This document shows positions 36,292 through 46,300 of a stretch of DNA of 64,000 nt, in pieces. The stretch covers positions 267,255-331,254 of the forward strand of contig VUYV01000082.1 of the NCBI GenBank assembly GCA_008711295.1, given 5' to 3'. Numbering within the stretch: position 1 is the stretch's first letter; every line of letters begins with the position of its first letter. The notes under the pieces were generated by a model. The model was not told the origin of the DNA and made no database searches. It saw nothing but the letters and a program-made list of their open reading frames with translations. The stretch is from Anarhynchus alexandrinus. Lineage: Eukaryota; Chordata; Aves; Charadriiformes; Charadriidae. The position numbers were made by a program, and so were the translations under genes.

Positions 36292-36830
36292 TCATAGAAT
36301 CATAGGATCATTTAGGTTGGAAAAGGCCTTTAAGGTCGTCAGGTCCAATCATCACCCTAACACTGCCAAAACCACCACTAAACCATGTCCCTAAGCACCA
36401 CATCTACGTGTCTTTTAAATACCTCCGGGGATGGCAATTCCACTACTTCCCCAGGCAGCCTGTTCCAATGCTTGACAACACTTTCTGTGAAGAAACTTTT
36501 CCCAATATCCATCCTAAACCTCCCCTGGCGTAACTTGAGGCCATTTCCTCTTGTCCTATCACTTGTTACTTGGGAGGAGAGACCGACCCCCACCTCACTA
36601 CAACCTCCTTTCAGTTAGTTGTAGAGAGCGATAAGGTCTCCCCNCAGGCTGAACAACCCCAGTTCCCTCAGCCACTCCTCATACGACGTGTGCTCCAGAC
36701 CCCTCACCAGCTTTGGTGCCCTTCTCTGGAGACCCTCCAGCGCCTCAATGTCCCACACAGGATGTAGTGAGGGGCCCAAAACCCAACACCGTATTTGAGG
36801 TGGGGCCTCACCGGTGCTGAGGACGGGGGG
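36292..36830 (-). mobile_element. CR1 LINE fragment, 3' end, beside the RIC8B CpG island
   Basis: The + strand starts 'tcatagaatcatagg' (CR1 3' end in antisense). It continues with 'aaaggcctttaaggtc', 'ggcagcctgttccaatgc' and 'cctcttgtcctatcac' through to 'ggtggggcctcaccgg'. It is a 5'-truncated antisense copy. A single N at 36644 replaces roughly 20 bases normally present in this part of CR1 (judged from memory of the family sequence). Confidence 0.9.
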
Positions 36831-37074
36831 ACTTCAAATGGAAACGGAGAATTTTCGAGCACCCCCACTGCTCTGGTGGGTTGGACTTGAGAAAAAGGGC
36901 TCTGTTTTGCTGCCCGGCAAAGGAGGAGGGCAGTTGTCGGGGTGCGCTTTGTGCCACTGAGGAACCCGAGGGCGCTCTCCCGGCCGGCGCGGCCGCTGGG
37001 GACTCGAACCCGGGGTCCTCAGCCCGCCCCGTCGCGCCTTCTCGCCAGCCGCCGCCAGGGCTGCCCGGGCGCGG

Positions 37075-37093
37075 ACTACAGTACCCGTCGTGC
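37075..37093 (+). promoter_or_regulatory. RIC8B: ZNF143/THAP11-type site (SBS-like)
   Basis: ACTACAGTACCCGTCGTGC resembles the known ACTACAATTCCCAGCATGC motif: the ACTACA and CCC parts are intact and the right half is weaker. It faces a second, better match 43 bases further on. Confidence 0.55.
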
Positions 37094-37136
37094 CCCGCGG
37101 CACCAGAGCGCCACAGATCGCCCCGCGCGCCGCTTG

Positions 37137-37155
37137 GCATGCTGGGAGGCGTAGT
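37137..37155 (-). promoter_or_regulatory. RIC8B: ZNF143/THAP11-type site (strong)
   Basis: The reverse complement reads ACTACGCCTCCCAGCATGC, nearly identical to the long ZNF143-bound promoter motif including the CCCAGCATGC half. Such sites sit close to start sites of CpG-island promoters (established knowledge). Confidence 0.75.
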
Positions 37156-37200
37156 CCCCTCGCCTCACTCGCCTGCCGGCGGGACTGGGCGGGAGGGCAG

Positions 37201-37205
37201 CCAAT
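37201..37205 (+). promoter_or_regulatory. RIC8B: CCAAT box
   Basis: GCCAATAGG, a good NF-Y context in the CpG island. A second box lies 42 bases downstream; about four helical turns between paired CCAAT boxes is common. Confidence 0.65.
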
Positions 37206-37242
37206 AGGAGGGCTCGAGGGTGCACGCGGTCGCCGCCTCCAG

Positions 37243-37247
37243 CCAAT
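37243..37247 (+). promoter_or_regulatory. RIC8B: CCAAT box
   Basis: AGCCAATAGCG matches the NF-Y site well. It is the nearer of two CCAAT boxes, about 120-170 bases before the assembly gap. Confidence 0.65.
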
Positions 37248-37278
37248 AGCGCGCGAGTGCTGCCCGCTAGTCCGGGAG

Positions 37279-37293
37279 GTTTCCAGGGGTAAC
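37279..37293 (+). promoter_or_regulatory. RIC8B: RFX X-box-like motif
   Basis: GTTTCC-AGG-GGTAAC: the right half GGTAAC fits RGYAAC fully, and the left half fits GTNRCC with one mismatch, with a three-base spacer. X-boxes are the binding sites of RFX proteins, including RFX4, the gene just upstream. An imperfect site, so binding is uncertain. Confidence 0.4.
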
Positions 37294-37300
37294 GTTGCGT

Positions 37301-37308
37301 TGCGTCAC
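37301..37308 (+). promoter_or_regulatory. RIC8B: CRE/ATF-like site
   Basis: TGCGTCAC in GTTGCGTCACGC resembles the CREB/ATF element TGACGTCA; half of it (CGTCA) is exact. It sits 8 bases after the X-box-like motif; X and CRE-like sites often occur together. Confidence 0.45.
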
Positions 37309-37362
37309 GCCTTGTCAGGGGGACGCGGGGTGGGAGGTCAGGGCGCGGCGGGGCGGCGGCTG

Positions 37363-37386
37363 CTTCCGGCGGAGCGGGGGCGGGCC
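37363..37386 (+). promoter_or_regulatory. RIC8B: ETS site followed by GC box
   Basis: CTTCCGGC (37363-37370) is an ETS/GABPA-type site, and GGGGGCGGGCC (37376-37386) is an Sp1/KLF-type GC box. Both lie just before the assembly gap and are typical of core CpG-island promoters. Confidence 0.6.
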
Positions 37387-37411
37387 GGGCCGGGCAGGCG
37401 GCGGCGGAGGC

Positions 37412-37553
37412 NNNNNNNNNNNNNNNNNNNNNNNNNNNNNNNNNNNNNNNNNNNNNNNNNNNNNNNNNNNNNNNNNNNNNNNNNNNNNNNNNNNNNNNNN
37501 NNNNNNNNNNNNNNNNNNNNNNNNNNNNNNNNNNNNNNNNNNNNNNNNNNNNN
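37412..37553. other. Assembly gap (142 N)
   Basis: 142 consecutive N in the most GC-rich part of the window. The first coding exon of RIC8B is not visible on either side and is probably in or next to this gap (inference). Open frames that cross it are meaningless. Confidence 0.97.
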
Positions 37554-38274
37554 CAGCCTGCGGCGCCGGCTGGCCGCCGCGGTGGCCCGCCCGGTACCCG
37601 CCGGCCGCCCCCCCTGCGCTGCCCCGTGCGCTGTCCGCCCGCCGGCTGAGCGGGGCACCGCGGCGGGATCGGGGCGGTGAGCGGAGGGCAGCGGCCGGAG
37701 GAAAGCGGGCTTTCACCGGAGCACAAACCCGGTGGTGTCGCGGGTGGGCGAAGCCCGTTGCCAGGCCGGTCCCCCCCCCGCGCCTTCTGTCTTGCCTGCG
37801 CTTTACCTGCCTGGCGTGTGGCATAGCGGGCTGTTGGTGGTCAGGCTGTACAGAGAGTTTATTCCACAGCCCAGGTTTGCCTCACAAGTCTTTTAGCCTG
37901 CATATACCTCTGGGAAGAGGCTGGACAGAATAACACTGAGGTCTCTTGGATAGCAACACCGTGTACCTGCTCACCTGCCCGGGGTGCTGTCCTTGGTCGC
38001 CAGATCTAGCTGGTGTGAGGGAGAGAGACCTTTGCACTGCTTCGGCAATGGCTGTGTCAACACAAAGAGGATTAGCCCTGCAGTGGGAGCGTAAAATGGG
38101 CTGCCAAACCTCACCTGAGTTTTCTGCATTTCTGGCCAAGCAGAGGGAAAAGGAGAGACAGCTATCTGTTACAACAGGTTGAGCTTTTAATGCTGATGGG
38201 TATTAAAGAGTACCTAGTGCCTACTGCCATTACAGTGTGATATGTGTATGCTAAGTCAAGAAGTGAAGGGATTT

Positions 38275-38665
38275 CACAGAATCACAGAATGATCAGGGTT
38301 GGAAGGGACCTCTGGAGACTATCTAGTCCAACCTCCCTGCCAGAGCAGGTTCATCTACGGCAGGTTGCACAGGATGGTGTCCAGGCGGGTTTGGAATGTC
38401 TCCAGAGTGGGAGACTCCGCAACCTCTCTGGGCAGCCTGTTCCAGTGCTCTGCCACCCTCAAAGCTGAGAAGTTCCTCCTCATGTTTAGATGGAACTTCC
38501 TATGCTCAAGTTTGTGCCCATTATCTCTTGTCCTATCACTGGACACCACTGAAAAAAAGACTGTTCTCATCTACCCGGCACCCTCCCTTTAAGTATTGAT
38601 AAGATCCCCCCTCGGTCATCTTTTCTCTAGACTAAAAAGACCCAAGTCCCTCAGCCTTTCCTGGT
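38275..38665 (-). mobile_element. CR1 LINE fragment, 3' end
   Basis: The + strand reads 'cacagaatcacagaatg', then 'ggttggaagggacctctgg', 'agtccaacctccctgcc', 'gggcagcctgttccagtgc' and 'ctcttgtcctatcactgg': the standard antisense CR1 3' region. It is short and 5'-truncated, in the first RIC8B intron. Confidence 0.92.
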
Positions 38666-40333
38666 AATGTTGGGAAGTAGAAATTGAAGTGAAGCTAGAT
38701 GTTAGGTGGATTTTATCCCCCCACCCCCCGATAGGGCCATTTTGACACCTAGATTTCAGTAGGGCAGTGTAGTCCATTTCTAAAGATCACATCTCAACCC
38801 ATCAGGTGTCTGTCTTTTGTGTAGATGCGTCTGTGACAAGCACGTTAGTTCCTAAAGCTGGTACTGACTCGGAGTTTGGCTTTGGATGTAATTTAAATGC
38901 AGTTGTTTTGAACTAACTATGCTGAAATTTAGGCATCTGTTACAGGAACAAACATTCAGGTTTTTAGTTAAAGATTCCTAGCTGTGTGACTAGGGTAAAA
39001 GCCAAATGAATGTGGATTGGTGTATGGTTACTCTTCAGCCTCCAAGGAATGACTTGAAGTTTCCTGTCTTACGTGCAATATGTTTTAAGTCTAACAATAG
39101 CAATAACTGATGTCTTCACTCAAACTTGAGCTTCTAGAAGAAAGTTGAGCAACAGTCTTGACATAGGCTGCCTTTGTGCTCATGAAATTCAAATGTAGAC
39201 ATTGATGCAGTTGCAGGGCACTTTCTCTGAAGGACTGGTAGATCTAGAGTTCATTAGACACATCTAGCTCTTTTGACTCGCTGACCTCTAAGGTACAGAG
39301 AAAGGATTCTGATTGAGGGAACCTTTTACTTCCGGTATTTACTCTTGAAAATGACCCTTTGCTAAATGTGTTTAGTCAAAAAGCTCACACAAACATAATT
39401 TCTTAATTTCGCTATATGGGATTTTATGCCTTCTCTGCAGCTTCCCCAGATGAATTATTTAGGCTTAAGTTGGGATTCTCAAGATCAGAGCGAGAGCTGG
39501 TGTGCTTTCTATTCTGGCATTTCAGGTCTTGAAGGAAGACTTGGACTTACGTGTGTAGCTAAATACTTTGTTTGAAGTGGGAGGGGAATCTTTTAATGCT
39601 GTCTCAATATGACATTTCTCTTACTGTGTTTCCTGTTAAAAAGTTTTCCTTAATGTTTCCTGCATCTCTTTCTCTGTGCAATGTGTTAGGAACTCAGTTA
39701 CATTGCCTAACATCAGGATACTAACACAGAATTAGACTCAGTGACTATTTGAAGTGTTTAACAGGAAATAAGAACTCACTGTTAGACTGTATGTATCTTG
39801 TGTTTAACTGTATGAGAGAAACAAATACCTTGGTAACGTGTTTTGGAAATTGCCACAATATGGAAAGTGGTAGATTTTGTAGTAAGGCTTATTTGATTTG
39901 TACTACTTGTTTTCTGGGCAAGATTATACTGTGGTTGTTCTGGTTTGGAACACTTTAAAGTGCAGTCAAAAGCTTGTAAACACGAACTGCTTGGGTAACA
40001 GTCTGAGTAATAAAGTATCTATAAAACATAAGACTTTAACTAATGTTTTTCACCTTGTGAAGTGCCGTGTGTGAGGTTGTTAACGCACGTCAGAAGCACA
40101 GCCCCCAGGTCAAGGCTTGCTCTGCACCAGTAGTGAGGTGACTGCAAAATCGTTAGTTGGAGCCACTTACTGAAGCTGTTGCTGTTGGGTAGAATGGGAA
40201 AGGACATGAGTTGACATGGTTATGGCCTCAATATCTGAGCCTGGTTTTAAGCAGACTCCTAAAGTTTTATAACAGTTTTTCAGGTATTGCATAGTTTGGC
40301 AGCTGATGTTCATGTAACAAATGCAAACTCTTC

Positions 40334-40359
40334 TTTTTTTTTTTTTTTTTTTTTTTTTT
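40334..40359 (+). repeat. RIC8B: T(26) homopolymer as splice polypyrimidine tract
   Basis: A run of 26 T followed at once by AAG and the exon at 40363. It serves as the polypyrimidine tract of this acceptor, and its length in the assembly may not be exact. Confidence 0.9.
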
Positions 40360-40362
40360 AAG

Positions 40363-40410
40363 AATAGGGCCATTTTCAGATTTGATCCAGCAGATGAAGA
40401 CAAAAGAAAG
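40363..40410 (+). CDS. RIC8B: RIC8B internal exon (N-terminal region)
   Basis: A 48-base exon, phase 0 at both ends, between TTTTTTAAG and GTAAGT. It encodes NRAIFRFDPADEDKRK, which matches the early RIC8B segment ending DEDKRK before KLCEG. The next exon begins KLCEG in the same phase, which supports both boundaries. RIC8B is a cytoplasmic chaperone and guanine-nucleotide exchange factor for G-alpha-s and G-alpha-olf, built of armadillo/HEAT-like helices (family knowledge). About 25-30 N-terminal residues, including the start, are absent from the readable sequence and probably fall in the 37.4-kb gap. Confidence 0.9.
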
Positions 40411-43266
40411 GTAAGTAAAAAAGGCTATTGAGCTGCATACCTGTACTGGTACAACGGAAAAGCAGTCTCTTAACTTAGCTGCTATTGTGAAATGGTGCAA
40501 TTAGTGATTATAAAGTTCTGTTTTCAATTTTGTTTCTTTAGTGCAAGAGGCACGACAACTACACATTCCCCTTTTTTCCTGAAAAAGATAAGCAAATCTG
40601 CCTAAAAAAATGCCCTGTCTTGAATAACAGTAGTAACAGAAAGGTCTATAAATAATTTTGACAGGTATAGATTTGGGGTGGGGGAATAAAGATACTCTTC
40701 TGAATCAGAGGTAAACATTTTGCAATATATTTTTCTCCTCTTAGCAGGTAGCAATTTATTGTCTGTGTGAGATACTTAAAGAATATTAGAGATTAAGGTG
40801 AGGGGATAAATACAGAAGAAAGCTATGGAGCTCTAAGGGAGACAAAGCTACAGAGGCCCGTTAAACCAAAGGTAGCTGTAATCAGCAGAATGTGTATTGT
40901 GCGTGTCAGGTTCCAAAGATGGGAAATGTTTGTGTGTTATAGCATGGGGCTGTACAGGTGTGTCAGGACTTAACAGGTCCCTTGAGGTTCATCCACAGCC
41001 TCACATTCAGAGCTTGGGCTACCCTTGATATTTTATTTTTTTTTCTGTTATTTTTGTGGCATAATATGTAGTGACAAGACCTTTCCTTTCTTTTCTCTAA
41101 TTAGTTTTTGGGCTGATTTGCATATTTATTCAGAAAATGTTCGTTAGTGAATGAGGCTGCATGTTTCCTCTATTTCTGAAATAAACTCAAAGCTTGAAAA
41201 CAGAATTGCAACGTTCCTGCAAGGATAGCTTGTGTCATATTGGACACATATCAATTCATTCCATGATTTGGTGCAAAATCTAAATATTTTCAGGTCTTAA
41301 GTCTTTTTCTGGTAGAAATGGGTGGGATAAGTCTCTCTGTCCTTTGCATTTACAAATCCAACAGTTATGTGTACAGTAATCTTAAGTGACAATTGTTTAT
41401 TACATAGACGACTTGAAGACCTCTTAGCTTGACTTCACTTTTGTGTGCAAGTGTGCACTTCAGCACAAAAGCAATAGTGAAAGTTACATAAAATTTATGG
41501 TATATATTGCTGTTGTCTCTTGTAAATCAAAATAAAATCAAACCAGGAATGTGGCCTAGAAGCCTTCCCCAATCTTCTTGTAGAATAGGTTTGTTTCACA
41601 GTCCAGGGAACTCTCTGGAAACATCTTTCTCTGCTTTGCTTTTTATATTTTACAGAACAGCTGTTACAGACTGCATGAGATGCCACACCCCACCCTTCAC
41701 CCCCCCGATATATGTAGCTTTCTTGACTAGGATTTAGATACGTGTTAAATGCAGAGTTATAACAGGATTGTTATGGGAAATACCTTTAATTGATTATAGG
41801 ATATGGAAATTTGAATCAGTGTTTAAAGTTATAGTTGAGCAATGGCCAGTATGGCAAAAACACAAAAAGTATGTTTGATAGTTTTGTAAGCTGAATGTTT
41901 TAGAGGTGTACATACAGTTGAATAATGTTTTATTCAATGTTTTAAGCCTGTTGCAGTAGTTGGTTGTGGCTTCTGTCTTCCTAAGAAGTATTCCGAAAAT
42001 CCTTGATAGAATTATTACTTAGTTGGTTAAGTACTTGACACGTTTTCTAGGCAACTTCTTGTTCTTTCTGTGACATTGACTTCAAGCTGAATGAAGCTCA
42101 TCAAGGAGTGTTTAGGACAGTAAGTGGACTTAACAATTCTATTCTAAAAGAATAACTTTTTTTTTTTTAAATTGCATTTTCGTAGTGTTGCTTCCTTACT
42201 TTAGGCTTTAATCATGTGTGATAAGAGTCACTTTTATAGAGGCATTTTCTGTGTGCGCATACTTGATAATCAAAAGTTGTGGGTTTTTTTTTGTTCCTGA
42301 TTCTGCCCTCATGGTTCTCCGGGAAGTAGATAAGAAAAATACACACCTGAACAGATGCCACTGACAAATTCTACAGTTCTAAAGCTTCAAAAGACCTACA
42401 TAAAATTATTAAATACTTGCCTTTATCTATGGTTTTACTCAAAGCTGACATTCAGTAATGTGGTGGCAGGACTGTGTGTGTCCTTTTTTAATCTATATAT
42501 TTGCTCAATAACCTTAGTGTCTGTAAAATATTCAGCATTCTCCTTTTATCCTTCAGTTAGGGCAAAAATAAAAATGCTTGAAATTGAAAGGTAAAATGGT
42601 ACCATCCTCTTGCAAAGAGCAAACTACTGAAGTTGTCACCAAAATAATGGGGGATGCTCAGAGACTTCATGATGTAGCCTCATGCTAATACAAAAACAAA
42701 TTCCTTTTTTTTTTTATTTAGTGATACCAAAATAAATACACTTGAGTTGACAGTATGCACATTTCTGCTGCTATTAGCTTAGAATGATTACAGTGAAAGA
42801 GACTTCAGGCAAAGGTTCACCATCTATGATGAAACCATGTAGTAGACTTGAAATTCAGGTATGGGGGCAAATACAGAGGGACTTCAGGATTTTGTCTTCA
42901 GTTTCTTATGCTATTGGAAACTTACTATATAGCCTGATGAATGCAATGCATACTTCCTGCCAGTCTCTTGCTACATACTGGGTTTGTTCATGCCTAGGAG
43001 TAAATTTCATTTTAGTTATTTACTCCAGCAAGCCTCACAGACTTTGTTGTCAGTCATTCATGTCTATGCAAGAGTGCAAGTGAAAGATCAACAGAAGCAA
43101 TGCAAGTTTTTTCTCTGCTTCAGCCACAACCTTAGAATTACAGTAAGGTTGTATCTATAGTGTAATTGTGTTGTAATGTAGGCGTTACTGAGCTTTATGC
43201 TTTTTTTAGACCGGATACTGTTAGGGAGAGGACAACCTGTATACGACACTGATGCTCTCTAAAATA

Positions 43267-43344
43267 TAGAATCATAGAATCATAGAATCAGTGAGGTTGG
43301 AAGGGACCTTTAAGATCATCAAGTCCAACCGTTAACCTACCCTG
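43267..43344 (-). mobile_element. Short CR1 3' tail
   Basis: Three 'tagaatca' repeats followed by 'ggttggaagggacctttaag' and 'atcatcaagtccaacc': the antisense CR1 3' end. Only about 80 bases remain, and a single N lies 15 bases further on (43359), so the copy may be cut short by the assembly. Confidence 0.88.
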
Positions 43345-46300
43345 AAAAGAGAGAAAAANTTGTCTAGCTGGATATAGCCACAGGACTGTAATACATCACA
43401 GGATGATAAAACCCACAAGATTGTAATGTGAGCTGTTACTTGTCCTGGTTGTTTTGTTTAATGATGTATGTGCCTGCATTAGCCTATACGATGGGTGCTA
43501 TGGATATAAATCACTTGGCAACCAGTGTTGTACTTTAAATTCTACTCAGATACCAGGCAGATCAAGTTGGTGCTATTCCTTCTTAACTTGTCATATACTA
43601 ATAAAAAAGATGAGTTTCTGAAAGATTGTTTTCGGTTTGTGCATGAAAACAATATAGAAATTGCCAATGAGAGGTAAGTGTGCTCTAGAACAGCAGCTGA
43701 AATTAAGGCAGTGTGGTTGCTTCAGAGGAGCTTAACCAGCTCTTAGGAATCTAAAATATTTGTCTCAACCAGCCAAGAAGTTCTTGACAGTGTTTTGCTG
43801 GGAAAGATTGAGTCTTCAGAACTGCAGCACTTCATAGCAACGTGGCATGGTTGACACAAACAGTTGTTTTTTTAGGTCCGTGCTGGAATCATCTCCAGAA
43901 GATGAGTACCTGGTAACTTGACTGGGCAGTCACCTGGGAGAGAGGTGTCAGGCATAATGTCTCTCTCTCGATGTGGCACAGCAGGCACTTCAGCTTAAGT
44001 CTCACATGTCCTAATATAAAAGGAAAGGGTTTTTTTTGGAACCACTTTCTCATCATTTAATAGCTTTGTTCTCCATTATTTATACCCTGATAGGCCCAAG
44101 TCCTGCTTCTGAAGTAGCAACACATTTGTGCTGTTTAGAGACTTAAAATGGCAAGAAAATCACAGCACTGTTTGTGGCCTGGAAGTGTCTGTCAGTACTG
44201 ATTCCCTAGTTAGCCATGGCACTGCACAACTGGAAGGAGCTACAGCACCGTTTGCCTCGGTGATAGAACAGAGAAAGTAAGTCTGTCCAAGGCAGCAAGC
44301 AAGACTGACTTTTTAAATTGGATGAAGATGCTGAATTTAGGGGAGAAAGGAGGGAGGAAAAAAAAAAAGGGAAGCAAAAGCCAATTGTAAGAATATTACT
44401 CATAAGCCATATTATTACCTGACATGGTAGGGTCTTCATGATTGACATATTTCCTCTTCAAGGTCTTATGTTTTGTCTGCTTCACCTCTTGTAGTACTTA
44501 TAACATCTGGTTTCCACTCTGCTGTCTCTGGCTTACTGTGTTGGGTCAGTCCTGTAATATAAATCTTTGAAGTTCGAGATCAGTTTTCTTGATTTATTGT
44601 TCAGGTTCAATTTGAACATAATGGATCTAAAATTTAAGGCCTCCTCTAGTGGGAAGAAAATCACCAAACCAGTCTTTTTCCCTGCATTGCTGAATGTTTT
44701 AAAGGTGTTGAAATAGAAGATAGTAAATCATATCAAATGTATTGTGGGACTTTCTCTCCTAATTAAATTCATGATGTGGGGAGATTCCTTAAGGCTGTGG
44801 ACTGTACCATATTTGAACTTTGGAAGGATGGAAGTAGGGAAGTATGTTGATGGAGCAAGATGCTGTCACGCTCTAAATCTCAGAAGAACCTCGTTATTAG
44901 ATAGTGCTGTTGACACTGTGACACTTCTGGGAGGTCTGAAGGTTCCTGCGGCCACAAAGGCACAGAGCTTTTCTCCTCCCAGTAACTTCGTTGCAAGCTT
45001 TTAAAGCCTGTTAGTGAGTGTCCTATAAAAAATATTAAGCTCAAGCGCTCCTGTGGGCACACTGTGTGGTATCTTCGTATTAATTGTTGTTGTTATTGTT
45101 CTGACTTTTCTGAAACCCCTTAAGGGAGTACCAGTCTGTAAAAGAAGAAAAGTTACTAAGCATCCTTCATTAATACTAAGCATGTGTTCTAATTCCCTCT
45201 GGTCCTGCCCACTCCCATCCAGCATTTTTCAGTTTTTACACCTCTTAAGGTTTATATCAAGTCAGTAAAACCCATTTCTCCTTTTAAAATCCATCTTTCA
45301 CCACTGGGTTACAGAATTTATAAAGGGTTCTTCCTCTCCCTGTTGAGTGGGGAAGGCAAGGAGGGCTACTGAGACTGCAGCTATGCAGAATTTCACCTTT
45401 CTGTGACTCTGAACCAGGTGTTTATTCCACCGGTTCTGACAACACAGATTACTCTGCGTGCTCCTCACCTTACCTGCAGAGTGCCGTCTAGCCTGAGGTC
45501 ACACATCTTCAAACCTGCGACTTGGACCTCTGCCATGTTCAGAGCTGGCAGGCTCCTGCAAAAGTTTTGAAACGAAGCAGACCAAATCCTGAAGGAGTAC
45601 AAGTGTACACCTTCCTTCTCGCCCATGTCTGTCCACAAAGAATAAGCAAAAGTTGGGCATGTCCTTTTCAGAGGAGGTTATCTAATTGTCCCATTATTCA
45701 GCACAGTTGATTATAAATGCTATATAAATGTTGTCCTGACTTCCAGAGAAAACAAAAGCTTGAACTAATATTTCAAATAGTCTTGGGCTTACTTTCTTAC
45801 CGCCTCGGATGCTTAACTTTGAAACCTAATAGCAGAATAAAATGTTTTATTCTTTTAATGCTGCTCCTGTTAGCAGAAACAATCAGCCAACATTCTTACT
45901 CAGCAATTCCAGGTTACGCCTCTTTACTCCTGGAATCTCATATCTCTGGCTTGCCAGAAACTTAGCTTCTCTTTGGTTTTCTACAACACTGTTTTGTATA
46001 GTCTAGTGAAAATATAAGAAACGTGTAAAATACTTAGTTTTGCCATATATGGGCTGGAGAGAGACCATTTAAGAGAAGCTTCTGAGTAACTTGGAGAGCC
46101 ACAGAAACTTAGAGTTGTAAAAATTAATGTCCAGTTTATTGTGATTACTACTAACATTCCTTTCAATTACCTGGATTTAGGTAGAGTCTGCTGTGAATAT
46201 TCATGGTTATAGTGAAGTAGAAGGTAATTTTGAGGAATAGATAGCAATACAGATGAGGTAAACAATAGCAGACCTATACGACCTGTTGAGGAAATACAGT

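Larger units (their letters stand above)
36880..37820 (+). promoter_or_regulatory. RIC8B: CpG island promoter of RIC8B
   Basis: A sharp change to very high GC with dense CpG, in contrast to the AT-rich surroundings. It lies 2.5 kb before the first readable RIC8B exon and on the right side for that gene. Its left part is crowded with promoter motifs on 37075-37386: ZNF143-type, CCAAT, X-box-like, CRE-like, ETS and GC box. There is no TATA box, as usual for a broadly expressed gene. The N gap interrupts it at 37412-37553. The transcription start is probably between about 37300 and the gap (inference). Confidence 0.85.
37830..40362 (+). other. RIC8B: Presumed first intron of RIC8B
   Basis: No coding segment is recognised between the CpG island and the exon at 40363. 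It contains an antisense CR1 copy and ends in an exceptionally long pure T run before the acceptor. The donor cannot be placed because exon 1 is missing; CGG|GTGAGC-like sequence near 37675 is a possible donor but unproven. Confidence 0.6.

Noticed and set aside
37000..37010. Minus-strand GGTTCGAGTCC, a perfect pol III B-box core
   Set aside because: The T-stem pairs only partly, and no A box, anticodon arm or acceptor stem can be built around it. It is a chance match in GC-rich DNA.
37076..37933. Several long open frames across the CpG island
   Set aside because: They depend on N runs read as codons and on the scarcity of stops in GC-rich sequence. None resembles RIC8B.
40167..40500. Minus-strand frames with poly-lysine
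   Set aside because: Produced by the T(26) tract of the RIC8B acceptor; the real coding exon is on the + strand.
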